From the NCBI RefSeq assembly GCF_002165575.1, contig NZ_MXQF01000001.1:1-64000 (forward strand): a DNA stretch of 64,000 nucleotides, read 5' to 3'. The notes beneath the pieces were generated by a model. It saw only the letters and a list, made by a program, of their open reading frames with translations. It did not search any database and was not told where the DNA came from. The position numbers were made by a program, and so were the translations under genes. This stretch comes from Pseudoalteromonas sp. A601 (GTDB lineage: Bacteria; Pseudomonadota; Gammaproteobacteria; Enterobacterales; Alteromonadaceae). Of the stretch, positions 7,318-16,030 are shown one piece after another (the first letter of the stretch is position 1; each line of letters opens with the position of its first letter).

Positions 7318-8493
7318 TTACCACGGCGCTATAAATTGTTTTTTTATTTGAGGCTTTTCAGCTGCAAATGCTTGCTGTAGTTCAATTACTTGGCGTAAAT
7401 AAAAAACATGGCTATCAGCTCTGAGCTGTTCGTGCTTTTTTTGTGGATAAGCACAGTTTAAAAAGCCTTCTTGATGAAGCCTGTAAACTTGCTCTGTAGT
7501 GGTGTTTAATAATACTGCGGCATCAAAAGTACAAAGCAGTACATCTGCAATATTTGGATGTTTAGCTTTAGGGTTACTATCAACTAATTCGACAAAGTAA
7601 TTAATAATCTCATCAAGAACTTTGTTTTTACGGTTACTTGTTGCAGCTATTTGACCATCACGGATTAAATCGCCATAAACAGAGTTGAACTTAGTTTTAT
7701 TAAAAGGATTGAGTTGCTTGAGACGCGCATTATTTGTGAGTAAGTTTAATTCAACGGTAAGGCTTTCAGGCCAAGTACTAAAGTAATTAACAAAAGCACG
7801 GTTAAAATCAACATCACTTACATCAAGTTGCTTAACCTTCGCAAACCAAGATATTAACCCAACTATTTTTTGGCTGTTATTACCTGCAAGAGCAATTGCA
7901 ATTTTAAAGTCTGCATCATTTAATTTTTCACTATTGGTTAGTTTATAACCACAACCACACTCTAAAAACGCCTCAGAAGCTCTGTAATCAATTAAGTTAT
8001 GGCACTCTTTACAACGTGTAGTTAATTGTGCTTTATGCTTATGGCACGCTTTATAGGGCTTTAAATGCCAATAAAAAGGAATACATGAAGATTCAGACAA
8101 GCATTTAATGCAAACAGGTATACTATCAGTGCGAAGTAGCTCAAGGGGAATAGTCAGTTCATTTCGACTTACTGCTGCTAAGTTGCCAAATTTAAAGTTA
8201 CTGCGCCGCCATGCAAGCGCAAGAATGTCACCAGCGTTTACATCAGCTAACTTACCAACCAACTTTAGCGCTCTTATTCTAAAGCTGCTCGCTTGCCTAG
8301 CATGATAAACATCAACCTTACTAAGCTCCAACGGCAACGCACCTTCAAGCTCATGATCTTGCTCTGCAAGCCATTGCCACAAAATATCAGCAAGCTCACT
8401 ATAACCATCGTATGAGTTATCTCTTGCAAGCCTTAGTAAATAGCTTTCAAGCGCCTCATCTGGGTAAGGTTTTGTTTGAACTAAAAAGTGCAT
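7318..8493 (-). CDS. tniQ: TniQ, transposition adaptor bound to Cascade
   Basis: The 391-residue protein starts FLVQTKPYPDEALESYLLRLA, the TniQ N-terminal signature. Zinc-finger cysteines and histidines follow around residues 123-180 (CIKC, CHKH, CKECH, CGC). The C-terminal half contains a helix-turn-helix-like part (LLNTTTEQVYRLHQEG). In I-F3 systems a TniQ dimer sits at the Cas6/Cas7 end of Cascade and recruits TnsC to the guide-selected target. It is the first gene of the tniQ-cas operon. A strong palindrome lies 7 bp upstream of its start. Confidence 0.95.
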   Translation of the reverse strand: MHFLVQTKPYPDEALESYLLRLARDNSYDGYSELADILWQWLAEQDHELEGALPLELSKVDVYHARQASSFRIRALKLVGKLADVNAGDILALAWRRSNFKFGNLAAVSRNELTIPLELLRTDSIPVCIKCLSESSCIPFYWHLKPYKACHKHKAQLTTRCKECHNLIDYRASEAFLECGCGYKLTNSEKLNDADFKIAIALAGNNSQKIVGLISWFAKVKQLDVSDVDFNRAFVNYFSTWPESLTVELNLLTNNARLKQLNPFNKTKFNSVYGDLIRDGQIAATSNRKNKVLDEIINYFVELVDSNPKAKHPNIADVLLCTFDAAVLLNTTTEQVYRLHQEGFLNCAYPQKKHEQLRADSHVFYLRQVIELQQAFAAEKPQIKKQFIAPW

Positions 8494-8499
8494 CGCCAG

Positions 8500-8526
8500 C
8501 CTAAACTAAGAAAATCTTAGTTTAGG
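8500..8526. promoter_or_regulatory. Operator-like palindrome upstream of tniQ
   Basis: CCTAAACTAAGA and TCTTAGTTTAGG form perfect 12-bp arms around AAA. The inner 15 bp, CTAAGAAAATCTTAG (8506-8520), fits CTAAGR-N3-TYTTAG, also found twice upstream of the xre gene at 10812. It lies directly before the tniQ start and past a possible TTGACT -35 box on the minus strand, a position suited to repression. A terminator role is less likely because no T-tract follows on either strand. Confidence 0.7.
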
Positions 8527-8563
8527 TTTAGGCTAAATAAATTAGATAGTCAAAATTAAGTAC

Positions 8564-9952
8564 CTAATTAATTTCTAAAAGAGGATCTCCAATAAAAACC
8601 CCAAAAGACTCCTCTTGCAATAAAGTCCTTCTATTTTCATCTAAAACTGATACATGCATAAAATGAAGTCCTAGATAACCAGTATCTGCCCACTGGCTCG
8701 CTCTATAATAACCATCATCGGAAATATGTGCTTCAACAACATTCTCATGGTTATCCGAGTTCTCTGCAGCTTCTCTGGCTTCAGCACCTGTATTTTCAAC
8801 TCTAAATCTTACACGGACATCTTTATTCAGATCTTGCTTGGGTAATTCAAATTTAACTTTAAAATCAATACCTAAGCGTTTTTTAACCACTTGTGAACAC
8901 GGAAAATAAATCATCTTTGATGGAGAGTTTTTATCATCTTTTAAATGCGCTGTGATTTCTATATTCCCTGAAGAATTGCTAATAGATGGGCTTGGTAGTA
9001 AGGCTATATATTTTTCATGATTAAGCAAATATTGCTTATAATTAATTGGCTTGCCGGAAGCGTCTAAGTAGTTTGGTTCGACAAACTCTTTTTTCACTTT
9101 CTCGCCATTAGATTGGACGTATCTAGTTTCCAATATTTTATCAGGTAAATCTAATAGCTCTTTAATTGACTGCCCTAATAAAACTCTATTTTTAGGAGCT
9201 TTTTGCTGTAACTTTGCAGCAATATCAACATAATAAGATGTTGCTGTAACTTCAGAAGCACCGGAGTAACCATACATACCCCAAATAACAGCTTCTTTCT
9301 TACCATAGTCAATACCAATTCGAATACCAACATCATCTTCAATACCTTGCTCTGTAAAGTAAGGCTTTACAACTTCATTCATCACTTGAACTATATAAGT
9401 ACCGCAATTAATGGCATCAATAGCTGCATTTCTTGCCTTTTTATCACTTCTAAAAAAAGCAAGTACTGCATCCCCCATAATTCGATGTACATGCCCATCA
9501 AATGCCTGTATTGTCTCAATAGCAGCCCTGATAATTGCATTTTTGATTAAAAAAACTGTTTCCGCAGAGTAAGTAACACCTAATTTAGTAGAACCTTTAA
9601 TATCTATAAATAAAGACACATTAAAACCATTTTTCAATGTTTTAGTATCAGCTAAATAATCAAAATCAGGGTGTCCCCCAATCTTAGGCTCATTAATTCC
9701 CGGTTTACCAAAAGCTTTACGAATACTTTTTTGTATCCCAAAGTTTTGTTCTTGAGGCAAGCCCGAGTTAACATTTAAAATTGAAGAAGCTGATTCTAGA
9801 CCAACTTGATAGCTTTCAGCACTCAACGAGTCTAATGAAAAGCTCTTTGCTTTTTGAACACTTTCAAAAAACTCAGATGAACGCCTCTCTCGATCAAAAC
9901 CTTGTTTTAAAATTTCATCTATTGACCCATAAGCTCCTTTTAGCTTTGACAT
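8564..9952 (-). CDS. pycC: Pycsar-like class III nucleotide cyclase
   Basis: The 462-residue protein has a class III adenylate/guanylate cyclase catalytic domain at about residues 105-270. Metal-binding aspartates are in SLFIDIKGSTKL and IMGDAVLAFF, and a later VGIRIGIDYG strand is visible. The C-terminal 150 residues resemble the AGS-C sensor domain found in Pycsar and SMODS proteins. Pycsar cyclases make cCMP or cUMP on phage infection and activate a partner effector. That partner is the upstream gene, which overlaps it by 13 nt. Which pyrimidine nucleotide is made cannot be read by eye. A different class III cyclase is possible, but the neighbour argues for Pycsar. Confidence 0.82.
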   Translation of the reverse strand: MSKLKGAYGSIDEILKQGFDRERRSSEFFESVQKAKSFSLDSLSAESYQVGLESASSILNVNSGLPQEQNFGIQKSIRKAFGKPGINEPKIGGHPDFDYLADTKTLKNGFNVSLFIDIKGSTKLGVTYSAETVFLIKNAIIRAAIETIQAFDGHVHRIMGDAVLAFFRSDKKARNAAIDAINCGTYIVQVMNEVVKPYFTEQGIEDDVGIRIGIDYGKKEAVIWGMYGYSGASEVTATSYYVDIAAKLQQKAPKNRVLLGQSIKELLDLPDKILETRYVQSNGEKVKKEFVEPNYLDASGKPINYKQYLLNHEKYIALLPSPSISNSSGNIEITAHLKDDKNSPSKMIYFPCSQVVKKRLGIDFKVKFELPKQDLNKDVRVRFRVENTGAEAREAAENSDNHENVVEAHISDDGYYRASQWADTGYLGLHFMHVSVLDENRRTLLQEESFGVFIGDPLLEIN

Positions 9953-10512
9953 AATGTAACCCCTAATGTATCGAAAACAATTAATATGAAAAGGATTAAT
10001 AAAAGAAAGAGGTTTACCTTTGTGCTTGTAGTGGCTTTATCTAAGCTATTAAATTTACTCTTTGTTATTCTTGCTACCTCATGAACTTGCCCTGAAATAT
10101 CTTCTAAAAAGGAATTCGCATCCATGCTTTCAAATTTTTTGAGGTAGTCTTCTCTTTCATATTCAGCTACTGAGCCAAAGAAAATAACAGAAGTAGGCTT
10201 CAGTTTTTCTGAGCTTTTTAGCTTAGGTTTAATGCTATTCATTACAAAAATAACACTAAGTAAACTAAACAATGCTATTAAAACTAAATTAATAGCAATC
10301 GCCCACATATAAAAACCTGAATCAGGTAGCAAGTCGGATGCTTTGAGCAGTAAGCCTGCAAAAATACCGAAGTTAAACGTTGTAATTAGGCCACTTTTAA
10401 AATTAATTGTAGCGATATAAGAATCATAGCGTTTAATAATATCCCATAAATCTGATTTACTCGGTTTTTCGTCACTAAGCTCTTTAGTATTAGACATACA
10501 ATCTTTTGACAT
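9940..10512 (-). CDS. pycTM: Pycsar membrane effector (PycTM-like)
   Basis: This 190-residue protein has the PycTM architecture. A cytoplasmic N-terminus leads into YIATINFKSGLITTFNFGIFAGLLL (about 30-54) and a second membrane segment near 68-92. A cytoplasmic linker follows, then a last hydrophobic helix at about 168-188. In Pycsar the effector binds the cyclic pyrimidine nucleotide and damages the inner membrane, aborting infection. The ATG directly follows the xre stop (TAAATG), with AAGGAAAA upstream, so the two genes are coupled. It overlaps the cyclase gene by 13 nt. Confidence 0.82.
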   Translation of the reverse strand: MSKDCMSNTKELSDEKPSKSDLWDIIKRYDSYIATINFKSGLITTFNFGIFAGLLLKASDLLPDSGFYMWAIAINLVLIALFSLLSVIFVMNSIKPKLKSSEKLKPTSVIFFGSVAEYEREDYLKKFESMDANSFLEDISGQVHEVARITKSKFNSLDKATTSTKVNLFLLLILFILIVFDTLGVTLCQS

Positions 10513-10812
10513 TTACTTTTCCTTAAGCTTCATTAACAATTCTTTTTGATCAGTGCTACTCAATTTTCCAAGCGCGCAAATTAGTTCAGATAAAACATCT
10601 TCTTCACAATAAAAGTAAGCTACTGGTACATCTAGCTCTTTAGCGATGCGTTTCATCGTTAAGAAATCAGGGGCATGTTTGCCTTTTTCGTATTGGTTCA
10701 TGCGAGCGCTAGCCGTGTTTGGCTCCATTCCTAATGCCATACCTAGCTGTTGCTGAGTAAGGCCAGCTGCTTTTCTTGCAGACTTTAGGCGTGAAGGTGT
10801 TGGAGTTTCCAT
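10513..10812 (-). CDS. Xre-family helix-turn-helix regulator of the Pycsar operon
   Basis: The 99-residue protein is a classic HTH_XRE domain (RLKSARKAAGLTQQQLGMAL, about residues 8-62) with a short helical tail that may dimerise. It is first in the xre-pycTM-pycC operon. Two copies of CTAAGR-N3-TYTTAG lie just upstream, and a third copy lies before tniQ. I infer autorepression plus control of the tniQ-cas operon. Pycsar systems do not require such a regulator, so it may belong to the transposon rather than to the defence module. Confidence 0.88.
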   Translation of the reverse strand: METPTPSRLKSARKAAGLTQQQLGMALGMEPNTASARMNQYEKGKHAPDFLTMKRIAKELDVPVAYFYCEEDVLSELICALGKLSSTDQKELLMKLKEK

Positions 10813-10840
10813 GTGAACCTTAGCTATAAAACATATCTTG

Positions 10841-10889
10841 CTAAGATTCTCTTAGTATCCAACCCATAAGTGTACTAAGGATATTTTAG
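10841..10889. promoter_or_regulatory. Two Xre operator-like sites upstream of xre
   Basis: CTAAGATTCTCTTAG lies at 10841-10855 and CTAAGGATATTTTAG at 10875-10889, centres 34 bp apart. Both fit the 15-bp palindrome seen before tniQ. The first lies between a possible -35 (TTGGAT on the minus strand) and the -10 region of xre. The repeats are direct observation; binding by the adjacent Xre protein is inferred. Confidence 0.7.
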
Positions 10890-10901
10890 TTTTTAGAAAA
10901 G

Positions 10902-11678
10902 TTAAAGATAATCTTTTTTCAGGCCGGCCAATCGAATTTTACTAGTTGTAAATTGTTTTGTAACTGAGTCAATATATTGATAAAGGCTGAGCTCAATTTC
11001 ATCAAAGCTCGTTCGGTGTCTGTGCTCAATTGTTATACCAAATTCTTTCAAAACTTCTATTAGCTTTGTTTGATGGTTTGTATATTTATATCTTAAGTTA
11101 GTATCTTTAGCATCATTGTATCTTTGGTTTGAGTCCTCAATTACAGCTATTACGTCATTTAATTTTCGATCGTACAGTCTAAAAAAGTTAAATTTACCAC
11201 TTCTAGAGTCTGGGAACACTAAAGCATAATATGTATACAAATCAATACGTTCTGGACTTAACAAGTGATCCCGTTCAATTTGAGCTGAACAGAATTCTGC
11301 AAAGTTACTTAAGTTGTTGTTATGGTTTGACATTATGCTATTTTCTAATGATAAAGCATACGTTTTCCACCCAATATACACACCCAATCCAGCTAGTATA
11401 GTTCCAAATATAACAGTCAATTCTTTACTGAAAGATAGGGAATAGATGAACCGTTCATTAACAAGTTTTAAACAAGAATTGGTTAAACATAATCCCCAAG
11501 TTAAGTTCTCATCATTGATAAATTCAATTGCAACGCCTATAACTAGCAACAACTGTAGGGAAATATAAAGTAAAAAAAGGAATACAAACCAGCTTTTAGT
11601 TCTAACGCTTAAAAGGTAATTCACCGAAATATGTTTTTTCAAATTGATAAATATGCTCTTAAATTTATCCAATGTCAT
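10902..11678 (-). CDS. Two-TM retron effector (Ec48-like)
   Basis: From ATG 11678 the product is 258 residues. It has two strong membrane helices, WFVFLFLLYISLQLLLVIGV at about residues 29-50 and VIFGTILAGLGVYIGW at about 89-106, and a soluble C-terminal domain of about 145 residues. A two-TM protein directly after a retron reverse transcriptase is the layout of retron Ec48-type systems, where the effector depolarises the membrane when the retron complex is disturbed. I prefer ATG 11678 to GTG 11717 because AAAGGA precedes it and it overlaps the RT stop by only 14 nt. No enzymatic motif is visible. Confidence 0.7.
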   Translation of the reverse strand: MTLDKFKSIFINLKKHISVNYLLSVRTKSWFVFLFLLYISLQLLLVIGVAIEFINDENLTWGLCLTNSCLKLVNERFIYSLSFSKELTVIFGTILAGLGVYIGWKTYALSLENSIMSNHNNNLSNFAEFCSAQIERDHLLSPERIDLYTYYALVFPDSRSGKFNFFRLYDRKLNDVIAVIEDSNQRYNDAKDTNLRYKYTNHQTKLIEVLKEFGITIEHRHRTSFDEIELSLYQYIDSVTKQFTTSKIRLAGLKKDYL

Positions 11679-12849
11679 ATTTTCGATCCTTTGGCTCAAT
11701 TTCTTTAAGTCGCTCACTTATTTCGGTGTATTTATCTTTATATAATCTTTTTATAATTCCATTCATATAAACAACTAGGTTAAATCTTTTTTTGTACCAG
11801 TATTTCTCCCTATAACTATCAGGGTAGGTTTCGAGCTTTTTAATTATAAAAAAACAATGTTTTATATCAACTGCCGATGGCAATGGCTGAATATCACTTA
11901 AAGCGTTTTTAAAGTAGCCGTGTTTTGGATGCTTGACCCTTGCTAGCTTGTGAATGCGACCTAAACATCTATCAAAAGATCTGCGATAACTTCTGCTTTT
12001 CCTAAAGTTATTTTCTTGAGCTTTCTTTGTTAATGCATGTACTTCTGCTCTGATTTTTGCAATCTCTTTAGCAGGTAAACGTGGCTGGTCAAACTCAACT
12101 CTAAGTCCGTGTACCATCAAGGGCTTTATCGAGCTATAAGACACCTCTTCTTTTTGCTCATTTATTGGCAAATCTTTTTGCAGAAGCATGTCTTCAATTA
12201 ATTTTTTTGCAGTGTTGAAATTAAAATTAGAAGCTTTACTAGAAACGGAGATATCATCAATGAACCTAGTATAGGTAAGTCCCTTACGTTCTAATCGTTT
12301 AACCAGTAAGTGTTCTAAGTCAAAAAATATTAAGTTAGCTACATAGCTTGAGGTCAATGCGCCTTGAACCAATGTATTTTCAAAGCAACAAACATCACAT
12401 ATGAAATCGGCTACTTCATTTGAAAGATCTAAAGTATTAACCAAAATATCTTTTATATGCTCTTTATGAATATTATCGAAGAAATCTGATATATCCATTT
12501 TTAAAAGGCTTTTTGCTCCACAATGCTTTTCAGCACATTTGATGTGGTCTCTGCTATCCTCAATTCCATTAATTAACTTTGGTATAGAACCGTATACAAA
12601 CTCAGGCCAAATTATTTTAGGCTTGAAAAAGCGGTTATTGATTCTTCTCTGAAATTTTCTGGTCAATTTATTAGGACATAAAACTCTTCTCTTAGAACCA
12701 TCACTTTTATATGCAGATTTAACAGGTTCACGATATCTAGAAGAGCTATTTGAGGATATAAAAGCTTCATAATCATCTTCTAAATCTAGAAAAGATATAA
12801 AGTTTTCAAGCTTTTTAATTGGGTCGCCTCGGTAATACTTAATTTCCAT
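11665..12849 (-). CDS. Retron-type reverse transcriptase
   Basis: The 394-residue protein carries the RT motifs: SDGSKRRVLCPNKLTRKFQR (motif 1 area), LLKMDISDFFDNI (motif 3, first catalytic Asp), QGALTSSYVANLIF (motif 4) and YTRFIDDISVSS (motif 5). The catalytic YxDD is therefore FIDD. The retron VTG motif near residue 240 appears as VHG (PLMVHGLRVEF). It lacks the maturase and endonuclease domains of group II intron proteins, and an ncRNA-like fold lies just upstream, so a retron fits best. It should extend msDNA from its own ncRNA. The membrane protein gene overlaps its 3' end. Confidence 0.85.
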   Translation of the reverse strand: MEIKYYRGDPIKKLENFISFLDLEDDYEAFISSNSSSRYREPVKSAYKSDGSKRRVLCPNKLTRKFQRRINNRFFKPKIIWPEFVYGSIPKLINGIEDSRDHIKCAEKHCGAKSLLKMDISDFFDNIHKEHIKDILVNTLDLSNEVADFICDVCCFENTLVQGALTSSYVANLIFFDLEHLLVKRLERKGLTYTRFIDDISVSSKASNFNFNTAKKLIEDMLLQKDLPINEQKEEVSYSSIKPLMVHGLRVEFDQPRLPAKEIAKIRAEVHALTKKAQENNFRKSRSYRRSFDRCLGRIHKLARVKHPKHGYFKNALSDIQPLPSAVDIKHCFFIIKKLETYPDSYREKYWYKKRFNLVVYMNGIIKRLYKDKYTEISERLKEIEPKDRKYDIG

Positions 12850-12938
12850 ATAATACCATTTTGGTTGGATGCCGTACCAAGCATGCGCTTTTATACCGTT
12901 TCTCTAGGCTAAAGGTTAACCATCACATTCTTTAAGTC

Positions 12939-13084
12939 AAATCTCAGCAACCACTGGTTAAACTTCGGTACGGCTGATCCATAGCTTGCTATTGCCTCCG
13001 CCAGCCGGAGGCGTGGTGGGGCCCTGAGCGTAGATGACATAGTCACCGTTATGTATGTAGCATACATAACACAGCTGAGAATTT
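12939..13084 (-). ncRNA. Candidate retron msr-msd ncRNA
   Basis: Directly upstream of the RT gene, AAATTCTCAGC (13084-13074, minus strand) pairs with GCTGAGATTT (12948-12939) like the a1/a2 repeats of retrons. Between them are a perfect 10-bp hairpin with a 3-nt loop (13048-13070), a 7-bp G+C-rich hairpin (12994-13012) and a 5-bp hairpin (12981-12992). The CAGC at the end of a1 could hold the priming guanosine. The roughly 146-nt size and position suit a retron. The msr/msd boundary is not determined. Confidence 0.65.
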
Positions 13085-13171
13085 TTAATAACCTTAAATG
13101 CAGTGAATAAGTGAATCACTTACGCAGATTACAATCTAATTGATAATCGACCATAATTCAACAAATTAAGA

Positions 13172-13191
13172 CAGCTTATTTATCTAAGCTG
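13172..13191 (-). terminator. Hairpin downstream of tnsC
   Basis: CAGCTTA (13172-13178) pairs with TAAGCTG (13185-13191) around a 6-nt loop, starting 11 bp past the tnsC stop. The downstream minus-strand sequence is only moderately T-rich, so termination may be weak. Confidence 0.45.
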
Positions 13192-13202
13192 AATAAGTAA
13201 GG

Positions 13203-14204
13203 TTATTTCCTTAACAACTGACTAATCGGCATTCGGTCAGTAAACTTGGTCGCTATAAACGGGTCTTCGTCTTGGGCGCTTTCAGGTTTATATAGTGAAT
13301 AGCGCTCGACTTCACTTGCTGTAATTTTTGCAACTGGCAAAGTAAATAGGTTTGGTATATCAGGGAAGAGCACATCAAATGCTTTGACCAAGTGTTTAGT
13401 CGTGAGGGTTTTTGTGTTGTCTATTAATGCGTAAAGTACGGCATCATCTAAAAAGTATTTTAATGTTCTAAAACAACCTTTTGATAAGGAGAACAAAGCA
13501 AACACTGTTGCTTGCTCACTTAAATTTGGCTTTTCGGTGAATGGCATACGGTTGGCTAGGCCAATTATTAACTGCACAAAATGCTTTGGGTTTTCTGATA
13601 ATTTAAAATATGGCAGCTGCCGCCTTACTAATAAACGCGATGACCATTGAGGTTCGTCTGCTATTTTTTCTGCCCACGGCATACCTACCAATACAATTGA
13701 TACACCCGCTTCGTCGTTAATATACTTTAATCGGTTAGCAATCTCGCGGCGCTTTTTACCTTGGTTGTGCTCAATTAGCTCTTGGAACTCATCAATAATT
13801 ATAAGCTCAGTACCACACGTTTTTAAATTTTCAATTAATGATGTCGTTAACCGAGTACCGTTTATTCGTAGCTTACGCTCTGTGCTGCCTACTTGCCCTA
13901 AGTCTTTAAGAAGCTCGGCTAAAGTAGATTCTAATGTCGGATTGCTCGGTATGCGGCTGACTAATACAGGGTGATTCATCACTCCATTAATAAATTGCGG
14001 TAAGTGACGTTCTTTATACTGTTTTATTAGTGCTGTTTTACCTGTGCCTGTATCGCCATTTAACAGCATGCAAGGCTTTTCACCTGTTAGCCCTTTACCA
14101 AGTCTTAATCTGTCAAAGTCGTTAAATACCGTGCTTATTATTGGGTATTCAATAAATACATCGCGAAATTCATTAAGCTTTTCTTTTTGTTTGTCGGTCA
14201 GCAT
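13203..14204 (-). CDS. tnsC: TnsC, AAA+ ATPase regulator of transposition
   Basis: The 333-residue protein has a Walker A motif (GDTGTGKTALIKQY, near residues 50-63) and a Walker B motif (LIIIDEFQELI, near 135-145), followed by sensor regions typical of TniB/TnsC AAA+ proteins. TnsC forms an ATP-dependent ring on DNA, is loaded by TniQ-Cascade at the target, and activates TnsA-TnsB. The length is typical of the short TnsC of CASTs compared with the longer Tn7 TnsC. It follows tnsB by 2 nt in tnsA-tnsB-tnsC. Confidence 0.95.
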   Translation of the reverse strand: MLTDKQKEKLNEFRDVFIEYPIISTVFNDFDRLRLGKGLTGEKPCMLLNGDTGTGKTALIKQYKERHLPQFINGVMNHPVLVSRIPSNPTLESTLAELLKDLGQVGSTERKLRINGTRLTTSLIENLKTCGTELIIIDEFQELIEHNQGKKRREIANRLKYINDEAGVSIVLVGMPWAEKIADEPQWSSRLLVRRQLPYFKLSENPKHFVQLIIGLANRMPFTEKPNLSEQATVFALFSLSKGCFRTLKYFLDDAVLYALIDNTKTLTTKHLVKAFDVLFPDIPNLFTLPVAKITASEVERYSLYKPESAQDEDPFIATKFTDRMPISQLLRK

Positions 14205-14206
14205 AA

Positions 14207-16030
14207 TTAAAATCCATCTAGGTCTGAGATAAAGTCATCCCAGCTATCAGCTGGTTGCTCTTTAGGTGTAACCTTTTTAACCTCTACGTGTTTGCTCTGC
14301 GTGATTGATTTTTGTGAGTCACTATTTACATTTTGATGCTTAGCTAATGCTTTACCCCCTTTTACTTTTGAGTGTTTTGGCGCATTTTTTAAACCTTCAA
14401 ACTCGCTTTGAATTTTGTTATGAATAAACATACGCGCTTTTGCTAAGCCTACATTATCGATAGAGCCCGAAATAAAATCGCGATGAATGCGTATATTTAT
14501 TTTATGCTGATTCAAACTTAAATTTTGGGTATAACCGTTTGGATCTATGCATGGCACTTTTATGTAATGCTCTAGCTTATCGAGGTAAACGTATATATAA
14601 GAAATATCATCGGGGTTTAATTTAATTAAAACTTCTTGAGATACCTTGTGGCTAAATTGCTTTCTATAATTGGCCAGTTCAGTACTGTCGTAGCTTAAGT
14701 TTTCTAGCCGTATCCCACCTTTACGAAGCACCCTATGATTTGAAATACTGAGCACAACATCCAGTTGTTGAAGATCATCATTACTCAGCACTGTTGGTGG
14801 TAACGTATTAAAGCCTTGATCCCATTGTTGGCTTGGTATGTACTTAAATCGGCTGTCGGCATCTTGATGGTAAACGTCTACTACCCATTTATGAAATAAC
14901 TGCATAAAGGTCGTAAAGCGCATGATTGCATCTTTTTTGGGATTGTATTCATGCTTTTGTAAAATGTTAGAAAAGGTTTTACCGGGAACAGGGTCTAATA
15001 ATTCAGTGTTAATTGTGCCGAACATGCGTTCTACAAATGGTTTTAACCAAGGCTTTGCGACAGGGTTATATTGAGTATTAATGCCTATCTCTTCACAAGC
15101 AAGTTCAAGGCTGTTACTCCAAAATTCAGCGCCATTATCAACAACGAGAGTTTCAATTTTGCCAGCACACTTCCACTCATTTAGCGTATCTGGGTATAGT
15201 TTTGCCACTTCACTTTTAGGTTTCATCGCATTTAGCATTGCTCGCCTTACTGCATCATAGCTGGGTTCGCTGAAACTAAAGTAATAGCCAACAATACAAT
15301 GGCTATACACATCTACTAACATAGTGAGTGTTGGCCGACCAAGTGGGATATGCAGCTCATCATCTAATAGAATAAGATCAAGCGGTGTATGGTCAATTTC
15401 AACTTTTTCGAGTACTCGGGTAGGCCGTGTATGCCCTTCTACTTTATTAAAAGCAATATCAGCAAGGCGCTTACCATAACGAGCAATCATTACTTCGTAT
15501 TGTGGTAAGTTATCTATTCTGTTTTTAAACGCTTTGTATGTTAAAGGCTTTAAAACACTGCCCACAACACTGTCGTTTTCAATAATAACTAAATCTGCAT
15601 AATACTTATAAGCAGAAGCCACTGATGGTTTTTCTTTTACTAAGTAACGCTCAAGCGCTTTTTCAAAAAACTTATCGGTGGCTGTATCGCGCTCCCTGTT
15701 ACCCTTTTTTTGATGGCTTGGAATTAGCGCCATGATATTTTTATCTGCATTGGTATAAGCGCTATACCATCGTGCAGCGGTTCTCCAGCTAGGCTTCTTT
15801 TCTCCCTCAACTTCGGGCATTACTTTTAATAAAGGCTCAAGGTTTTTTTGTGTCCAACCGCCTTGAATATTAGCCTCAAGCCATTGAATATATTTAAGCT
15901 TAGCAAATGTTGTAGTTTTAATTTTTTCAGGAAGGGCTTGTAAATCTTTGGCGTAATTTTGAGGTAGTTTGGTTTCTGCTTTTGGTAATGGCTGGTTAAA
16001 TTCATCATCAAACAAACCGTCATTAAACAT
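14207..16030 (-). CDS. tnsB: TnsB, DDE transposase
   Basis: The 607-residue protein is a Mu/Tn7-type integrase-fold transposase. The likely catalytic residues are Asp near 213 (KVEIDHTPLD), Asp near 298 (LVVDNGAEFW) and Glu near 334 (FVERMFGTIN). The N-terminal 200 residues should bind the transposon ends, where three related sites are seen at 16692-16749. A charged C-terminal tail may contact TnsC. It joins the 3' ends of the element to target DNA. The gene overlaps tnsA by 8 nt. The catalytic triad and length appear intact. Confidence 0.95.
   Translation of the reverse strand: MFNDGLFDDEFNQPLPKAETKLPQNYAKDLQALPEKIKTTTFAKLKYIQWLEANIQGGWTQKNLEPLLKVMPEVEGEKKPSWRTAARWYSAYTNADKNIMALIPSHQKKGNRERDTATDKFFEKALERYLVKEKPSVASAYKYYADLVIIENDSVVGSVLKPLTYKAFKNRIDNLPQYEVMIARYGKRLADIAFNKVEGHTRPTRVLEKVEIDHTPLDLILLDDELHIPLGRPTLTMLVDVYSHCIVGYYFSFSEPSYDAVRRAMLNAMKPKSEVAKLYPDTLNEWKCAGKIETLVVDNGAEFWSNSLELACEEIGINTQYNPVAKPWLKPFVERMFGTINTELLDPVPGKTFSNILQKHEYNPKKDAIMRFTTFMQLFHKWVVDVYHQDADSRFKYIPSQQWDQGFNTLPPTVLSNDDLQQLDVVLSISNHRVLRKGGIRLENLSYDSTELANYRKQFSHKVSQEVLIKLNPDDISYIYVYLDKLEHYIKVPCIDPNGYTQNLSLNQHKINIRIHRDFISGSIDNVGLAKARMFIHNKIQSEFEGLKNAPKHSKVKGGKALAKHQNVNSDSQKSITQSKHVEVKKVTPKEQPADSWDDFISDLDGF

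Noticed and set aside
3308..8493. Complete defensive type I-F CRISPR system
   Set aside because: No cas1, no cas2-3 and no other nuclease gene is present, Cas8 and Cas5 are fused, and tniQ leads the operon. This is a transposition effector.
8500..8526. Palindrome before tniQ as the terminator of the cyclase gene
   Set aside because: No T-tract follows on the minus strand, it overlaps the tniQ start region, and its core recurs upstream of xre, so an operator fits better.
11665..12849. Group II intron maturase
   Set aside because: No maturase or HNH domain follows the RT core, no intron domain V is evident around it, and a membrane protein gene overlaps its 3' end as in retrons.
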